From Cryobacterium suzukii (GTDB taxonomy: Bacteria; Actinomycetota; Actinomycetes; Actinomycetales; Microbacteriaceae), in the NCBI RefSeq assembly GCF_004403185.1, contig NZ_SOHJ01000002.1, forward strand, positions 1 through 64,000: a DNA stretch of 64,000 nucleotides, in the 5' to 3' direction. Position 1 is the first letter of the stretch. The number at the start of each line of letters is the position of its first letter. The translations under genes were made by a program, and so were the position numbers. This document shows, in pieces, positions 18,761 to 30,022 of this stretch. Below the pieces are notes generated by a model. The model did not search any database. It was not told the origin of the DNA and worked only from the letters and a program-made list of their open reading frames with translations.

Positions 18761-20455
18761 ATGTCTGAGATCGATGTGAAACCCCGTAGCCGCGACGTCA
18801 CCGATGGGATCGAGGCCACAACATCTCGTGGCATGCTCCGTGCTGTCGGCATGGGCGACGCCGACTGGGACAAGCCCCAGATCGGTATTGCGAGCTCGTG
18901 GAACGAGATCACACCGTGCAATCTGTCGCTCGACCGCCTGGCTCAGGCCGCTAAGGAGGGCGTGCACTCCGGCGGCGGCTACCCGCTGCAGTTCGGCACC
19001 ATCTCCGTCTCCGACGGCATTTCGATGGGTCACGAGGGCATGCACTTCTCCCTCGTCTCCCGTGAGGTCATCGCTGACTCGGTCGAGGTTGTCATGCAGG
19101 CCGAGCGTCTCGACGGCAGCGTGCTGCTCGCCGGCTGCGACAAGTCGCTGCCGGGCATGCTCATGGCCGCCGCCCGCCTCGACCTCGCGAGCGTGTTCCT
19201 CTACGCCGGATCGATCGCGCCGGGCTGGGTCAAACTTTCCGATGGCACCGAAAAAGACATCACTATCATCGACTCGTTCGAAGCCGTCGGCGCGGTCAAA
19301 GCCGGACGCATGAGCGAAGCGGATGCCAAGCGTATCGAGTGCGCGTTCGCTCCCGGCGAGGGCGCCTGCGGCGGCATGTACACCGCGAACACCATGGCCA
19401 GCGTCGCGGAAGCCCTCGGAATGAGCCTGCCTGGCTCGGCGAGCCCGGCATCCGCTGATCGTCGCCGCGACTATTTCGCCCACCGCTCGGGCGAAGCCGT
19501 GGTCAACATGCTGCGCCTGGGCATCACCGCCCGCGACATTCTCACCCGCAAGGCATTCGAGAACGCCATTGCCGTGGCGATGGCCTTCGGTGGCTCGACC
19601 AACGTCGTGCTGCACCTGCTCGCCATCGCCCGTGAGGCCGAGGTCGAGCTCACCCTCGATGACTTCAACCGCATCGGCGACCAGGTTCCGCACATCGGCG
19701 ACCTCAAGCCCTTCGGCAAGTACGTCATGAACGATGTCGACCGCCAGGGTGGTGTTCCCGTCGTCATGCGCGCGCTACTCGAAGCCGGTCTCATTCACGG
19801 CGACGCACTCACCGTGACCGGTAAGACCGTGGCCGAGAACCTCGCCGAGATCGACCCGCCCGACCTCGACGGAGAGGTACTGCGTACCCTCGACAACCCC
19901 ATTCACAAGAGCGGTGGCATCACCATCCTCAAGGGCACCTTTGCCCCCGAGGGCGCCGTCGTGAAGACCGCCGGCTTCGACGCCGCCGTCTTCGAGGGAC
20001 CGGCACGGGTGTTCGAGCGGGAACGCGCGGCGATGGATGCCCTGACCGAAGGCAAGATCTACAAGGGTGACGTAGTCATCATTCGCTATGAAGGCCCCAA
20101 GGGCGGGCCGGGAATGCGCGAGATGCTCTCGATCACCGCCGCCATCAAGGGCGCAGGGCTCGGCTCCGATGTACTACTGTTAACGGACGGTCGATTCTCA
20201 GGCGGCACAACCGGACTGTGCATCGGCCACATAGCACCCGAAGCGGTGGACGCAGGTCCAATCGCCTTCGTGCGCGATGGGGATCTGATACGGGTCGATA
20301 TCGCAGCTCGCACGCTTGACCTACTGGTCGCACCTGCAGAGCTGGCCGCCCGCCGAGAAGGCTGGGCGCCTCTTCCCCCGCGCTATACCCGTGGCGTCCT
20401 CGCCAAGTACGCCAAGCTCGTGCACTCAGCCGCCGAAGGCGCCATCACCGGCTAA
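18761..20455 (+). CDS. ilvD: Dihydroxy-acid dehydratase
   Basis: The 564-residue enzyme dehydrates 2,3-dihydroxy-isovalerate or 3-methylvalerate to the 2-oxo acids. IlvD/Edd signatures are present: [10 protein letters not shown] (Fe-S cysteine near residue 126), [12 protein letters not shown] (another cluster cysteine) and [11 protein letters not shown]. Length is standard. It begins the ilvD-ilvB-ilvN-ilvC run; the 66 bp to ilvB suggest one transcript, though a second promoter is possible. Confidence 0.96.
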   Translation: MSEIDVKPRSRDVTDGIEATTSRGMLRAVGMGDADWDKPQIGIASSWNEITPCNLSLDRLAQAAKEGVHSGGGYPLQFGTISVSDGISMGHEGMHFSLVSREVIADSVEVVMQAERLDGSVLLAGCDKSLPGMLMAAARLDLASVFLYAGSIAPGWVKLSDGTEKDITIIDSFEAVGAVKAGRMSEADAKRIECAFAPGEGACGGMYTANTMASVAEALGMSLPGSASPASADRRRDYFAHRSGEAVVNMLRLGITARDILTRKAFENAIAVAMAFGGSTNVVLHLLAIAREAEVELTLDDFNRIGDQVPHIGDLKPFGKYVMNDVDRQGGVPVVMRALLEAGLIHGDALTVTGKTVAENLAEIDPPDLDGEVLRTLDNPIHKSGGITILKGTFAPEGAVVKTAGFDAAVFEGPARVFERERAAMDALTEGKIYKGDVVIIRYEGPKGGPGMREMLSITAAIKGAGLGSDVLLLTDGRFSGGTTGLCIGHIAPEAVDAGPIAFVRDGDLIRVDIAARTLDLLVAPAELAARREGWAPLPPRYTRGVLAKYAKLVHSAAEGAITG

Positions 20456-20521
20456 AGCACCGGGTGATCTCGCGCACGGGTAAGCCCAAACCGACCGATT
20501 CGAAGTAGGGATTCAACGACC

Positions 20522-22330
20522 ATGACCACGGAACCCACTCCCGTGCCTTCAGCTCCGGCGTCCACAGAGCCGGAGATGCTCACCGGCTCGGGTGCAATCA
20601 TTCGCACCCTCGAACTGCTCGGCGTCACCGACGTCTTCGGCATTCCCGGCGGTGCCGTCATTCCCCTCTATGACGAGCTCATGACCCAGGACAAAATCCG
20701 CCACATTCTGGTGCGCCACGAACAGGGCGCCGGCCACGCGGCCGAGGGCTACGCCTCCGCCACTGGTCGGGTCGGCGTTGCCATCGCAACGAGTGGCCCT
20801 GGCGCTACCAACCTCGTCACCGCCATAGCGGATGCCTACATGGACTCGGTGCCGCTGCTCGCGATCACCGGCCAGGTGTTCTCCACCTCGATGGGAACGG
20901 ACGCCTTCCAGGAGGCCGACATCATCGGCATCACCATGCCGATCACCAAGCATTCCTTCCTCGCTCGTCGCGCCGAAGAGATTCCGGCCGCGATCGCCTC
21001 GGCGTACCACATCGCCTCCACCGGCCGTCCAGGTCCGGTGCTCGTCGACATCACCAAGGATGCCCAGCAGAACCTGGCGCCGTTCATCTGGCCGCCCAAA
21101 CTCGACCTGCCGGGTTATCGGCCGATCGTCAAGGCCCACGGCAAGCAGGTGCAAGCCGCGGCCCAGCTGCTGCTGGCCGCGAAGAAGCCCGTGCTCTACG
21201 TCGGTGGCGGCGTCATCCGAGCCGGCGCCTCGCCCGAACTGCTCGAGCTCGCTGAGTCGACCGGTGCACCGGTCGTGACGACACTGATGGCTCGTGGCGC
21301 CTTTCCCGACTCGCACCCGCAGCACCTCGGCATGCCGGGCATGCACGGCACGGTCCCGGCCGTGCTCGCGCTGCAGGAGAGCGACCTCATCATCTCGCTC
21401 GGAGCACGCTTCGACGACCGGGTGACCGGAAAGATCAGCGAATTCGCGCCCAACGCGAAGATCGTGCACGTCGACGTCGACCCGGCCGAGATCTCCAAGA
21501 TCCGAACGGCCGATGTACCCATCGTCGGAGACGCCAAGGACGTCATCGCGGACCTCATCCTGGCCTATGCGGATGCCGCCAAGGGCGCAACATCCGACGT
21601 CTCCGTGCCCGCCACGGCCGAGTGGTGGACCTACCTGCACGGCCTGAAGGAAGAGTTCCCGCTCGGCTTCACCGAACCGACCGACGGCCTGCTTGCCCCG
21701 CAGTACGTGATCCAGCGCATCGGCGAGCTCACCGGCCCCGAGGCCGTCTACGCGGCCGGCGTCGGCCAGCACCAGATGTGGGCGGCGCAGTTCATCAAGT
21801 ACGAACGCCCCAACTCCTGGCTCAACTCCGGCGGCGCCGGCACCATGGGCTATTCCGTTCCGGCCGCCATGGGCGCCAAGGTCGCCGAACCCGACCGGGT
21901 CGTCTGGTCGATCGACGGAGATGGCTGTTTCCAGATGACCAATCAGGAACTCGCCACCTGCACGATCAACAAGATCCCGATCAAGGTCGCGATCATCAAC
22001 AATTCGTCGCTCGGCATGGTGCGCCAATGGCAGTCGCTGTTCTACGACGGACGCCACTCCTTCACCGACCTCAACACCGGTCATGGAACCGCCATGGTGC
22101 CCGACTTCGTCAAAATGGCGGATGCCTATGGCGCGCTGGGCATTCGGGTCACCAGCAAGGACCAGGTCGATGACGCCATCAAACTGGCCCTCGCCACCAA
22201 CGACCGCCCGGTCGTCATCGACTTCATCGTGAGCCCCGGCGCCATGGTCTGGCCGATGGTTCCGCAGGGAGTCAGCAATAGTTTCGTTCAGTACGCCAAA
22301 GACCACGCACCGACCTGGGGAGACGAATAA
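20522..22330 (+). CDS. ilvB: Acetolactate synthase large subunit
   Basis: The 602-residue ThDP enzyme condenses pyruvate units, the first common step of valine/isoleucine synthesis. The catalytic glutamate is in [17 protein letters not shown]-domain motifs are central, and the ThDP motif [12 protein letters not shown] is near residue 465. The usual [16 protein letters not shown] opening is present. It is followed after 2 bp by ilvN, so the holoenzyme subunits are made together. Confidence 0.96.
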   Translation: MTTEPTPVPSAPASTEPEMLTGSGAIIRTLELLGVTDVFGIPGGAVIPLYDELMTQDKIRHILVRHEQGAGHAAEGYASATGRVGVAIATSGPGATNLVTAIADAYMDSVPLLAITGQVFSTSMGTDAFQEADIIGITMPITKHSFLARRAEEIPAAIASAYHIASTGRPGPVLVDITKDAQQNLAPFIWPPKLDLPGYRPIVKAHGKQVQAAAQLLLAAKKPVLYVGGGVIRAGASPELLELAESTGAPVVTTLMARGAFPDSHPQHLGMPGMHGTVPAVLALQESDLIISLGARFDDRVTGKISEFAPNAKIVHVDVDPAEISKIRTADVPIVGDAKDVIADLILAYADAAKGATSDVSVPATAEWWTYLHGLKEEFPLGFTEPTDGLLAPQYVIQRIGELTGPEAVYAAGVGQHQMWAAQFIKYERPNSWLNSGGAGTMGYSVPAAMGAKVAEPDRVVWSIDGDGCFQMTNQELATCTINKIPIKVAIINNSSLGMVRQWQSLFYDGRHSFTDLNTGHGTAMVPDFVKMADAYGALGIRVTSKDQVDDAIKLALATNDRPVVIDFIVSPGAMVWPMVPQGVSNSFVQYAKDHAPTWGDE

Positions 22331-22332
22331 CC

Positions 22333-22842
22333 GTGACGAGCCACGTTCTGAGTCTGCTCGTCGAGGACAAGCCCGGCCTGCTCACGCGCGTCGCCGGCCT
22401 GTTCGCACGTCGAGGTTTCAACATTGAAAGCCTGGCCGTTGGCCACAGCGAGATCCCCGGCCTGTCCCGCATCACGATCCTCGTCGATGTCGAAGACGTA
22501 CCGCTCGAGCAGGTGACCAAACAGCTGAACAAGCTCATCAACGTCATTAAGATCGTCGAGCTCGACGTGGCCCAGTCGGTGCAGCGCGAACACCTGCTGA
22601 TCAAGGTCAAGGTCGATAACACGACCCGGTCACAGGTGCTCGAAGCGGTCAATCTGTTCCGCGCGAGCGTCGTCGACGTGGCCACCGACGCCGTCGTGAT
22701 CGAGGTCACCGGCGACAGCGGCAAGACCCAGGCGTTGTTGCGGGTGCTCGAACCGTTCGGCATTCGGGAGCTGGCCCAGTCCGGCCTGCTCGCCATCGGC
22801 CGCGGCTCCAAGTCGATCACCGAGCGAGTTTTCAAAAACTAA
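22333..22842 (+). CDS. ilvN: Acetolactate synthase small (regulatory) subunit
   Basis: The 169-residue protein starts at GTG 2 bp after the ilvB stop. It has an N-terminal ACT domain (L-V-E-D-K-P-G-L-L-T-R-V-A-G-L-F-A-R-R-G-F-N-I) that binds valine in family members, and the C-terminal AHAS-regulatory domain. It confers feedback inhibition and full activity on IlvB. Confidence 0.96.
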   Translation: MTSHVLSLLVEDKPGLLTRVAGLFARRGFNIESLAVGHSEIPGLSRITILVDVEDVPLEQVTKQLNKLINVIKIVELDVAQSVQREHLLIKVKVDNTTRSQVLEAVNLFRASVVDVATDAVVIEVTGDSGKTQALLRVLEPFGIRELAQSGLLAIGRGSKSITERVFKN

Positions 22843-22860
22843 CGTTTTCAGCTTTTCTAA

Positions 22861-23916
<1,056 letters not shown>

Positions 23917-23941
23917 GCATCCGCTGAATGCGATTCGCCTG

Positions 23942-23975
23942 ACGAAGGGGCCCTCGTTCGCGAGGGTCCCTTCGT
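23942..23975 (+). terminator. Terminator of the ilv operon
   Basis: A 14-bp stem CGAAGGGGCCCTCG / CGAGGGTCCCTTCG with a TTCG tetraloop lies 26 bp after the ilvC stop. There is only a short T tract after it. Confidence 0.8.
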
Positions 23976-24001
23976 GCGTTACAGCGGAAAGGCCGGAGGT
24001 T

Positions 24002-24706
24002 ATGGCTGTCAACAGCATGAGCACACGCGCCTCAGGCGTGTGGCGGCGCCGCAGCGCGACGGCAGCCATGGTCGGCGTGCTGCTCTACGTACTCATCGAC
24101 GTCGTACTGCAGTTTCTGCCACCCCACTACAGCCCGATCAGCGACGCCGAGAGCAATCTCGCGGTCGGTCCCTACGGCTGGGTGATGAACCTCAATTTTC
24201 TGGGCCGCGCGGTCACATCGGGTGCCGCCGTCAGCGCACTCTACGCTACGGCGCGCACACGCTATCCAGCCAGCAAGCCCTCGCCCCGCCTTCTGGGCGC
24301 TGGCCTGGCACTGTTCGCGCTTGGCGGTGTCTGCTCGGGTGTGCTCGCCTTCTTCCCCACCGATGTGATGACTGCGGGAAACGGCGCGGTAGCGGGCACG
24401 GCCGGTCACGGCGTGGTCGCCGTGACAACGGCCGGTACCATCCACCTCGTCGTGGCCACCGTGGGCTTTGTCGTCGCCCTGATCGCGATTGTGCTGCTCA
24501 CCGCCTGGCTCTATCGGAGCGCATTTCTGCCCGAGGTTCGGGGACTGGCGCTCGCCTTCACCACCCTCGCCGTGCTGGGCTTGCTCTTTCTCGGACTCAC
24601 CCTCACCGTGCAGCCCGCGCTGTTCGGGCTCGCCGAGCGGGTCTGTCTCCTCGGCATTCTGGGCTGGACTTATTCGGTTGCCGTGGGCATCCGTCGTCTC
24701 GATTAG
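24002..24706 (+). CDS. DUF998 family membrane protein
   Basis: The 234-residue protein has about six predicted transmembrane helices. The S-P-I-S-D-A-E-S-N-L-A-V-G-P-Y-G segment after the first helix is the typical periplasmic-loop motif of DUF998 proteins. GGAGG precedes the ATG. Function is unknown for the family. It follows the ilv terminator and is not obviously part of a larger operon. Confidence 0.8.
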   Translation: MAVNSMSTRASGVWRRRSATAAMVGVLLYVLIDVVLQFLPPHYSPISDAESNLAVGPYGWVMNLNFLGRAVTSGAAVSALYATARTRYPASKPSPRLLGAGLALFALGGVCSGVLAFFPTDVMTAGNGAVAGTAGHGVVAVTTAGTIHLVVATVGFVVALIAIVLLTAWLYRSAFLPEVRGLALAFTTLAVLGLLFLGLTLTVQPALFGLAERVCLLGILGWTYSVAVGIRRLD

Positions 24707-24712
24707 CCCAGC

Positions 24713-24935
24713 GCGGAAGGGCGCGCAAACGCCGTCAGGCTTCGGCTGAACCACAACATTCCACCTGCCTCGACCGTCACTCCCTGACCCTGCACGTAGA
24801 CTTGCACCACGTTGGGGGCGAGAACGTCGCTTTCATCAGGTCCTGTGCCCGGATGCACAGCTTTGCCGCAGCGTAGCGGGCGTCTGACGCCAGATAAGCC
24901 ACGCGCTGGGGGGCCATCCGTTTCACTCGCGTAAG
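24713..24935 (-). pseudogene. Probable remnant of a short-chain dehydrogenase C-terminus
   Basis: Two short minus-strand segments in different frames resemble the end of an SDR enzyme: R-V-A-Y-L-A-S-D-A-R-Y (about 24905-24873) and V-Y-V-Q-G-Q-G-V-T-V-E-A-G-G-M-L-W (about 24800-24750). In intact SDRs these would be almost adjacent (L-A-S-D-x-x-R-Y-x-x-G-Q-x-x-x-V-D-G-G). They are separated here by about 70 bp and a frame change. No N-terminal Rossmann part is present. Confidence 0.35.
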
Positions 24936-24947
24936 GCCGGCACCACC

Positions 24948-26246
24948 ATGACCTCAGGCAAATACACCGACGACGACAAGCTGGTCGTACCGACACCGCC
25001 AATCGATGGCCCACTGCCCAAGTGGAAAATCGTCGGCCCCGGCCTCGTCGTGGCCGCCACCGGTGTGGGAGCGGCCGACATGGTCGCTACCCTCGTGGCC
25101 GGCTCGCGCTACGGCTACGCCCTGCTCTGGGCGGTCATTCTCGGCGTGATCCTCAAGATCGTGCTGGTCGAGGGCGCCGGCCGGTACACCCTCGCCACCG
25201 GCAAGACCATCTTTGAGGGCTGGCGGTCCCTCGGCAAGTGGACCACCTGGTACTTCGGGCCGTACATCATGTTGTGGGGCTTCGTCTACGGGGCAACGGC
25301 CATGTCGTCGGCAGCCCTGCCCCTCGCCGCACTGTTCCCGGTCTTTCCGCTGCCGGTCTGGGCCGTTCTCATGGGTCTCGCCGGTCTCACCATGGTCTGG
25401 TTCGGCCGCTACGCCTTCTTTGAGAAGGTCACCGCCGTGCTCGTCGGCATCATGTTCATCACGGTCGTCGGTCTCGCCGTCATAGCCGTGCCCGACTTTC
25501 CGGCCATGCTCGCCGGGCTCGTGCCGATCATTCCCGAGGGCGGAGTGCTCTACACGCTCGCTTTGGCCGGCGGCGTCGGCGGCACCATCACCCTCGCCGC
25601 TTACGGCTACTGGCTGCGCGAAAAGGGCTGGTCCACCCCGCGCTGGATGAAAGTCATGCGCATCGACAACCGCATGGCCTACGTCATGACCGGCATCTTC
25701 GTCGTCGCAATGCTCATCGTCGGCGCCGAGGTCGTCGCCGCTGCCGGCATCACGCTGAGCGCGGGGGACAAGGGACTGCTCGACCTCTCCACGGTGCTTA
25801 ACGAGAAGTACGGCGTCGTCGTCGGTACCGGATTTCTGGTGGGCTTCTGGGCGGCATCCTTCTCATCGATCATCGGTGTGTGGAACGGCGTGAGCCTCAT
25901 GTTCGCCGACTTCTGGGGCAACATGCGCGGCAAGAAATCTGGCCACCCGGACACCCTAGTCGGTGGCAAATACTTCAAGTTCTACCTGTTGTGGCTCACC
26001 TTTCCGCCCATGATCCTGTTCCTGCTCGGCTCACCGATCGGCCTCATTCTGGCCTACGGCGTGCTCGGCTCACTGTTCATGCCGTTTCTCGCCGTCACCC
26101 TCCTGGGGCTGTTGAACGGCAAGCGCATCCCGCGGGAATGGCGCAATAAGTGGTTCACGAATGTGGCGCTCGGAATCTGCGCGCTGCTGTTCATCGTGCT
26201 CGGAGTGCAGCAGCTGATCACGGCGCTCGCTCCACTGTTGGCCTAG
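24948..26246 (+). CDS. Nramp-related metal transporter, divergent subgroup
   Basis: The 432-residue protein has about eleven predicted membrane helices and the Nramp opening G-P-G-L-V-V-A-A-T-G-V-G-A-A-D. Canonical Nramp metal-binding motifs D-P-G-N (TM1) and M-P-H (TM6) are absent: TM1 has G-V-G-A-A-D and the TM6 position reads G-G-T-I-T-L-A-A-Y-G-Y-W. It therefore probably does not move Mn/Fe by the classical site. Substrate is uncertain (Mg or another cation or solute are options). Confidence 0.75.
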   Translation: MTSGKYTDDDKLVVPTPPIDGPLPKWKIVGPGLVVAATGVGAADMVATLVAGSRYGYALLWAVILGVILKIVLVEGAGRYTLATGKTIFEGWRSLGKWTTWYFGPYIMLWGFVYGATAMSSAALPLAALFPVFPLPVWAVLMGLAGLTMVWFGRYAFFEKVTAVLVGIMFITVVGLAVIAVPDFPAMLAGLVPIIPEGGVLYTLALAGGVGGTITLAAYGYWLREKGWSTPRWMKVMRIDNRMAYVMTGIFVVAMLIVGAEVVAAAGITLSAGDKGLLDLSTVLNEKYGVVVGTGFLVGFWAASFSSIIGVWNGVSLMFADFWGNMRGKKSGHPDTLVGGKYFKFYLLWLTFPPMILFLLGSPIGLILAYGVLGSLFMPFLAVTLLGLLNGKRIPREWRNKWFTNVALGICALLFIVLGVQQLITALAPLLA

Positions 26247-26270
26247 TCGGCAACCGGATACTCTTTAGGA

Positions 26271-26780
26271 ATGAACGCCACACGCGACGACGATGCGCTG
26301 AACTGGGCCGGCGACGATGATCCGACCTTGACGTCAGGGGGCACAGATCGGGCGGCGCCCGAACCGCGTGGTCTGCCCGAGGGATGGACCGTTCCGCAGC
26401 CGACGACTTCAGCGACCGACCCGGCGACGACCGACCCGGCGACGTCTAACGCTGTCGAGCCGGACGGCACCGAGCCGGACGGCGCGGCAGCGAGCTCCGT
26501 TGCCCTGGTCGGCATGGGCATCCTCGCCGGCATGTACCTGCTGTACACGATTGGCTGGTTCATCGGTGTTGCGCGCATTGAAAAATCCGTCACCGACCCG
26601 GTCACCGAATTCATGTTCTCGCTCGGCGCCTGGCTGGCGGTAGCCGCGCCACTCGCCTGGTTCGGCGTGACCTATTGGCTCACGACCAATCGACCGCGTG
26701 CCCGACTGATCTGGCTGTTGATCGGCGTCGTCGTGCTCGCCCCCTTGCCCTTCATTACCGGTTCGGGAGCTGGCTCATGA
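26271..26780 (+). CDS. Hypothetical membrane protein
   Basis: The 169-residue protein has a hydrophilic, Asp/Pro/Thr-rich N-terminus with a repeated T-D-P-A-T unit (about 44-55), then three predicted membrane helices (about 78-98, 117-133, 143-160). Its stop overlaps the next start (ATGA), so it is coupled to the 122-residue membrane protein that follows. No family recognised. Confidence 0.7.
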   Translation: MNATRDDDALNWAGDDDPTLTSGGTDRAAPEPRGLPEGWTVPQPTTSATDPATTDPATSNAVEPDGTEPDGAAASSVALVGMGILAGMYLLYTIGWFIGVARIEKSVTDPVTEFMFSLGAWLAVAAPLAWFGVTYWLTTNRPRARLIWLLIGVVVLAPLPFITGSGAGS

Positions 26781-27145
26781 GCGACGCAGAGGGCAATGTC
26801 CGAGGCGGCACCAGCACCCGTCGACGCCCACCCCGGTGGGTGCTGTTCAGCATTGCAATATTCTTCGGACTGTTCTATGCCTACGACGTGTGGGAAGCCA
26901 TCGGCAACCTGGTCGGGCTGAACCTGCAGGCACAGTCCCTCGACACCCAGCTGAGCGGCTTCGGCTGGGTCGTGCTCATCTTCGGGGTGCTCCTGCCCGT
27001 GCTGGTGTACGCCGTGGCCTACTGGCTGGGACGCAACCGGGCCTTCGGAGTGCAGGCCCTGACCCTGCTCGTCGGGCTGTGCACGGTGGCGGCCGTGTCG
27101 CTCGACATTGCCGCTGTGTTTAGCCTCGGTCAGTTAATCGTCTAG
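26777..27145 (+). CDS. Hypothetical membrane protein
   Basis: The start is the ATG at 26777, which overlaps the previous stop by 4 bp; a longer frame to 26675 is not supported. The 122-residue protein has three hydrophobic helices (about 22-40, 57-80, 92-116) and a basic T-R-R-R-P-P-R N-terminus. Likely a partner of the preceding membrane protein. Its stop abuts the convergent DoxX gene. Confidence 0.7.
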   Translation: MSDAEGNVRGGTSTRRRPPRWVLFSIAIFFGLFYAYDVWEAIGNLVGLNLQAQSLDTQLSGFGWVVLIFGVLLPVLVYAVAYWLGRNRAFGVQALTLLVGLCTVAAVSLDIAAVFSLGQLIV

Positions 27146-27541
27146 CTAGAGCACCGCGACAACGATGAGGGCCATCAACACCAGCTGGGCGATGAGCCGG
27201 GGAACAAAGGGGATCGCTACCCGCCCGAACCGCTTCGGATGGCGCGCAGCGTAGGCGTTGGCCGGAAACACAGCAGCCAGAAAGATCACGAGCGCCCCGG
27301 CCGCGAGCACCATGGTCGGTGGATAAAGCAATCCCAGCCCGCCAGCAATCTCGCACACCCCGGTGAACAACACGAGATTGACTGGGCTGGCCACACCGCT
27401 CCGCCGAAGCCGCGGCGGAATCATCGCCGCCATCGTGCGCTGCACCGCTGGCTGAAAATGAGTGATCCCGGCGCCAATGAAAACCAGCGCCAGAAGCACG
27501 CGCAGAACCAGTTGGAGACCGTCTATTACGTCGCTGCTCAT
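27146..27541 (-). CDS. DoxX family membrane protein
   Basis: The 131-residue protein has four predicted helices and the DoxX-like pattern R-V-L-L-A-L-V-F-I-G-A-G-I-T-H-F, then G-V-C-E-I-A-G-G-L-G-L-L and N-A-Y-A-A-R-H-P. Members are poorly characterised membrane proteins linked to redox or oxidative-stress complexes. It is divergent from serA. Confidence 0.85.
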   Translation of the reverse strand: MSSDVIDGLQLVLRVLLALVFIGAGITHFQPAVQRTMAAMIPPRLRRSGVASPVNLVLFTGVCEIAGGLGLLYPPTMVLAAGALVIFLAAVFPANAYAARHPKRFGRVAIPFVPRLIAQLVLMALIVVAVL

Positions 27542-27627
27542 TGGTCTATTGTGCAGCCGGTAGGGTGGAATCCGAGTAGCGCCCCTTGCCCTGCCGCCAA
27601 CAAATGCAATCTAAGGATCCGATTTTA

Positions 27628-29220
27628 TTGTCGAAGCCCGTCGTCCTGATCGCCGAAGAACTTTCCCCCGCCACCGTCGATGCCCTCGGGCCCGACTTTG
27701 ACATTCACCACGTCGACGGCACGGATCGCTCCGCGTTGTTCGCCGAGCTCGCCACGGCGCAGGCCGTTTTGGTGCGGTCAGCCACCAAGATGGATGCCGA
27801 AGCAATCAAGGCCGCGCCGCTGTTGAAGGTTATCGCCCGCGCGGGCGTCGGCCTCGACAACGTTGACATCAAGGCCGCCACCGCGGCCGGAGTCATGGTC
27901 GTGAACGCTCCCACCTCCAACATCATCTCTGCCGCCGAGCTGACCGTCGGACATATCCTGAGCCTGGCCCGTCACATTCCGGCCGCCTCCGGCGCCCTCG
28001 CCGACGGCCAGTGGAAGCGCTCCAAGTACACCGGTGTCGAGCTCTACGAAAAGACCATCGGCATCATCGGCCTCGGCCGCATCGGCGCTCTCATCACCGC
28101 CCGCATGCAGGCCTTCGGCACCAACGTCATTGCCTACGACCCGTACATCACCTCGGCTCGCGCCCAGCAGCTCGGCGTGACCCCGGTCACCCTCGAGGAG
28201 CTGCTCGCGCAGTCCGACTTCGTCACGATCCACATGCCGAAGACCCCGGAGACCACCGGCATGATCGGTGCAGCCCAGCTTAAGCTGATGAAGCCGACCG
28301 CGTTCGTCGTCAACGTCGCGCGCGGCGGACTCATCGACGAAGAAGCGCTGCACGGGGCCCTCCTCGCCGGCACCATCGCCGGCGCCGGCCTCGACGTGTT
28401 CGTCAGCGAACCGCCCACCGACTCACCGCTGCTCGGACTCGACAACATCATCACCACCCCGCACCTCGGCGCCTCGACCGACGAAGCCCAGGAGAAGGCC
28501 GGAGTCTCCGTCGCCAAGTCCGTGCGCCTCGCGCTCTCCGGCGAGCTCGTTCCCGACGCGGTCAACGTCGCCGGCGGAGTCATCGATCCCTACGTGCGCC
28601 CCGGCATCCCGCTGGTTGAAAAACTTGGCCAGGTGTTCTCCGGACTGGCTGCCCACAGCCCGCTCACGAGCGTGGACATCGAGGTGCGCGGTGAACTCGT
28701 CGAGTACGACGTCAGCGTGCTCAAGCTTGCCGCGCTGAAGGGCATTTTCACCAACGTCGTCAGCGAAACCGTGTCCTACGTCAACGCTCCACTGTTGGCC
28801 GAGCAGCGCGGTGTCACCGTGCGCATGCTCACCGACGCCGAATCGCCCGAGTACCGCAACGTCATCACCCTGCGCGGCGCCCTCGCCGACGGTTCGCAGG
28901 TCTCCGTCTCTGGCACCCTCACCGGCACCAAGCAGATCGAGAAGATCGTCGAGATCAACGGCTACGACGTTGAGGTTCCGTTCGCCAAGAACCTTATTGT
29001 CATGCTCTACGCTGACCGTCCCGGAATCGTCGCCGTCTACGGCCGTGAATTCGGCGAGGCCAACATCAACATCGCCGGTATGCAGATCGCCCGGCACGAG
29101 GCCGGCGGCAAGGCGCTCAGCGTACTGACCGTCGACTCCGAGGTTCCGGCCGGGCTGCTGACAGCGGTGCGCACCGCGATCAACGCCGAGATCATGGTGG
29201 AGATCGACCTCACCGAATAG
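27628..29220 (+). CDS. serA: D-3-phosphoglycerate dehydrogenase, long form
   Basis: The start is set at TTG 27628 (S-K-P-V-V-L-I-A-E follows) with AAGGA upstream, giving the usual 530 residues; a longer frame from 27586 adds a non-family tail. It has the substrate domain, NAD-binding G-L-G-R-I-G (about 147-152), catalytic Arg/Glu/His in V-N-V-A-R-G-G, D-V-F-x-x-E-P-P and T-P-H-L-G-A-S-T, an intervening domain and a C-terminal ACT domain for serine feedback. It oxidises 3-phosphoglycerate, the first step of serine synthesis. Confidence 0.95.
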   Translation: MSKPVVLIAEELSPATVDALGPDFDIHHVDGTDRSALFAELATAQAVLVRSATKMDAEAIKAAPLLKVIARAGVGLDNVDIKAATAAGVMVVNAPTSNIISAAELTVGHILSLARHIPAASGALADGQWKRSKYTGVELYEKTIGIIGLGRIGALITARMQAFGTNVIAYDPYITSARAQQLGVTPVTLEELLAQSDFVTIHMPKTPETTGMIGAAQLKLMKPTAFVVNVARGGLIDEEALHGALLAGTIAGAGLDVFVSEPPTDSPLLGLDNIITTPHLGASTDEAQEKAGVSVAKSVRLALSGELVPDAVNVAGGVIDPYVRPGIPLVEKLGQVFSGLAAHSPLTSVDIEVRGELVEYDVSVLKLAALKGIFTNVVSETVSYVNAPLLAEQRGVTVRMLTDAESPEYRNVITLRGALADGSQVSVSGTLTGTKQIEKIVEINGYDVEVPFAKNLIVMLYADRPGIVAVYGREFGEANINIAGMQIARHEAGGKALSVLTVDSEVPAGLLTAVRTAINAEIMVEIDLTE

Positions 29221-29239
29221 GCTCGATCAGAACGGATGC

Positions 29240-29271
29240 GAGTGGCGCCTGCACTGCAGGCGCCCACTCTT
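29240..29271 (+). terminator. Terminator after serA
   Basis: GAGTGGCGCCTGCA pairs with TGCAGGCGCCCACTC (one bulged G), 20 bp after the stop and followed by TTCTGT. Confidence 0.75.
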
Positions 29272-29363
29272 CTGTCCCGAAGCTACGGCGAATCCGTGAG
29301 TCGGCGTAGTGAGGGGTCGCACATCGACCTTCCCTGCGTGGTCTTAGGTCGCTTTACGACCCC

Positions 29364-29972
29364 TCACGCGGGTAGCCGAGTATCCAATTCAGTCGACTTT
29401 GTGTTGTGGGTCAGCAGTCGGCCAATCAGGGTGATCAGCCGCGTCATCGATTCGTCTGTGTGACTGGGTGGTGTGATTTCGTGCGCGGCGAGCGACGAGT
29501 TGACGTAGAGTCCGTCGCTGATCAGCATGATCGCCTGGGCCGTATCCGGGTCATGTACGGCGTCTTCGATGACGGAGAGCCAGCGTCGACGAATGTCGCT
29601 GAGCACCTGCATAGCCCGGGGATCCCGGCCTTGGGCGAGCCGGGAACCGGCGATGTAAGCGCGATCAAGCGGACTGCCGGTATGCACCGAGGTGCGAATG
29701 AGGTAGTCGACCGGTCCTGCCGGAGCTGTGCGGATGTTGTCGGCGTCCTCGCGCGCGAGCGCGTCGAGGCGGGCCAACAGACCATCGACCAGGGCGTCCT
29801 TCGAGGCGAAGTGGTAGAGCAAGCCGCCCTTGGACACCGCGGCTGCCGCCGCCACAGAGTCGAGTGTGGCGGAGCGTTCGCCACCCTCCACCAGTAGTTC
29901 CTCAAAGGCGTCGAGCAGCCGATCCCGAGTGGGAGCGGATGGCGCGGGGGCATTTTTCGACATAGGGGCCAT
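29364..29972 (-). CDS. TetR family transcriptional regulator
   Basis: The frame is open far upstream, but the family N-terminus begins at one of two ATGs, 29972 or 29963, giving about 200 residues. The N-terminal helix-turn-helix is T-R-D-R-L-L-D-A-F, then A-A-A-A-A-V-S-K-G-G-L-L-Y-H-F-A-S-K-D-A-L. The C-terminal ligand domain resembles TetR_C_37-type regulators of efflux pumps. It is divergent from an MFS exporter with a shared palindrome at 30023, so it probably represses the exporter and itself until a drug-like ligand binds. Confidence 0.88.
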   Translation of the reverse strand: MAPMSKNAPAPSAPTRDRLLDAFEELLVEGGERSATLDSVAAAAAVSKGGLLYHFASKDALVDGLLARLDALAREDADNIRTAPAGPVDYLIRTSVHTGSPLDRAYIAGSRLAQGRDPRAMQVLSDIRRRWLSVIEDAVHDPDTAQAIMLISDGLYVNSSLAAHEITPPSHTDESMTRLITLIGRLLTHNTKSTELDTRLPA

Positions 29973-30022
29973 GGTAACGAACACGCAGACTGTCGGTTGG
30001 ACACAAGAAGCGGACTGGACAA

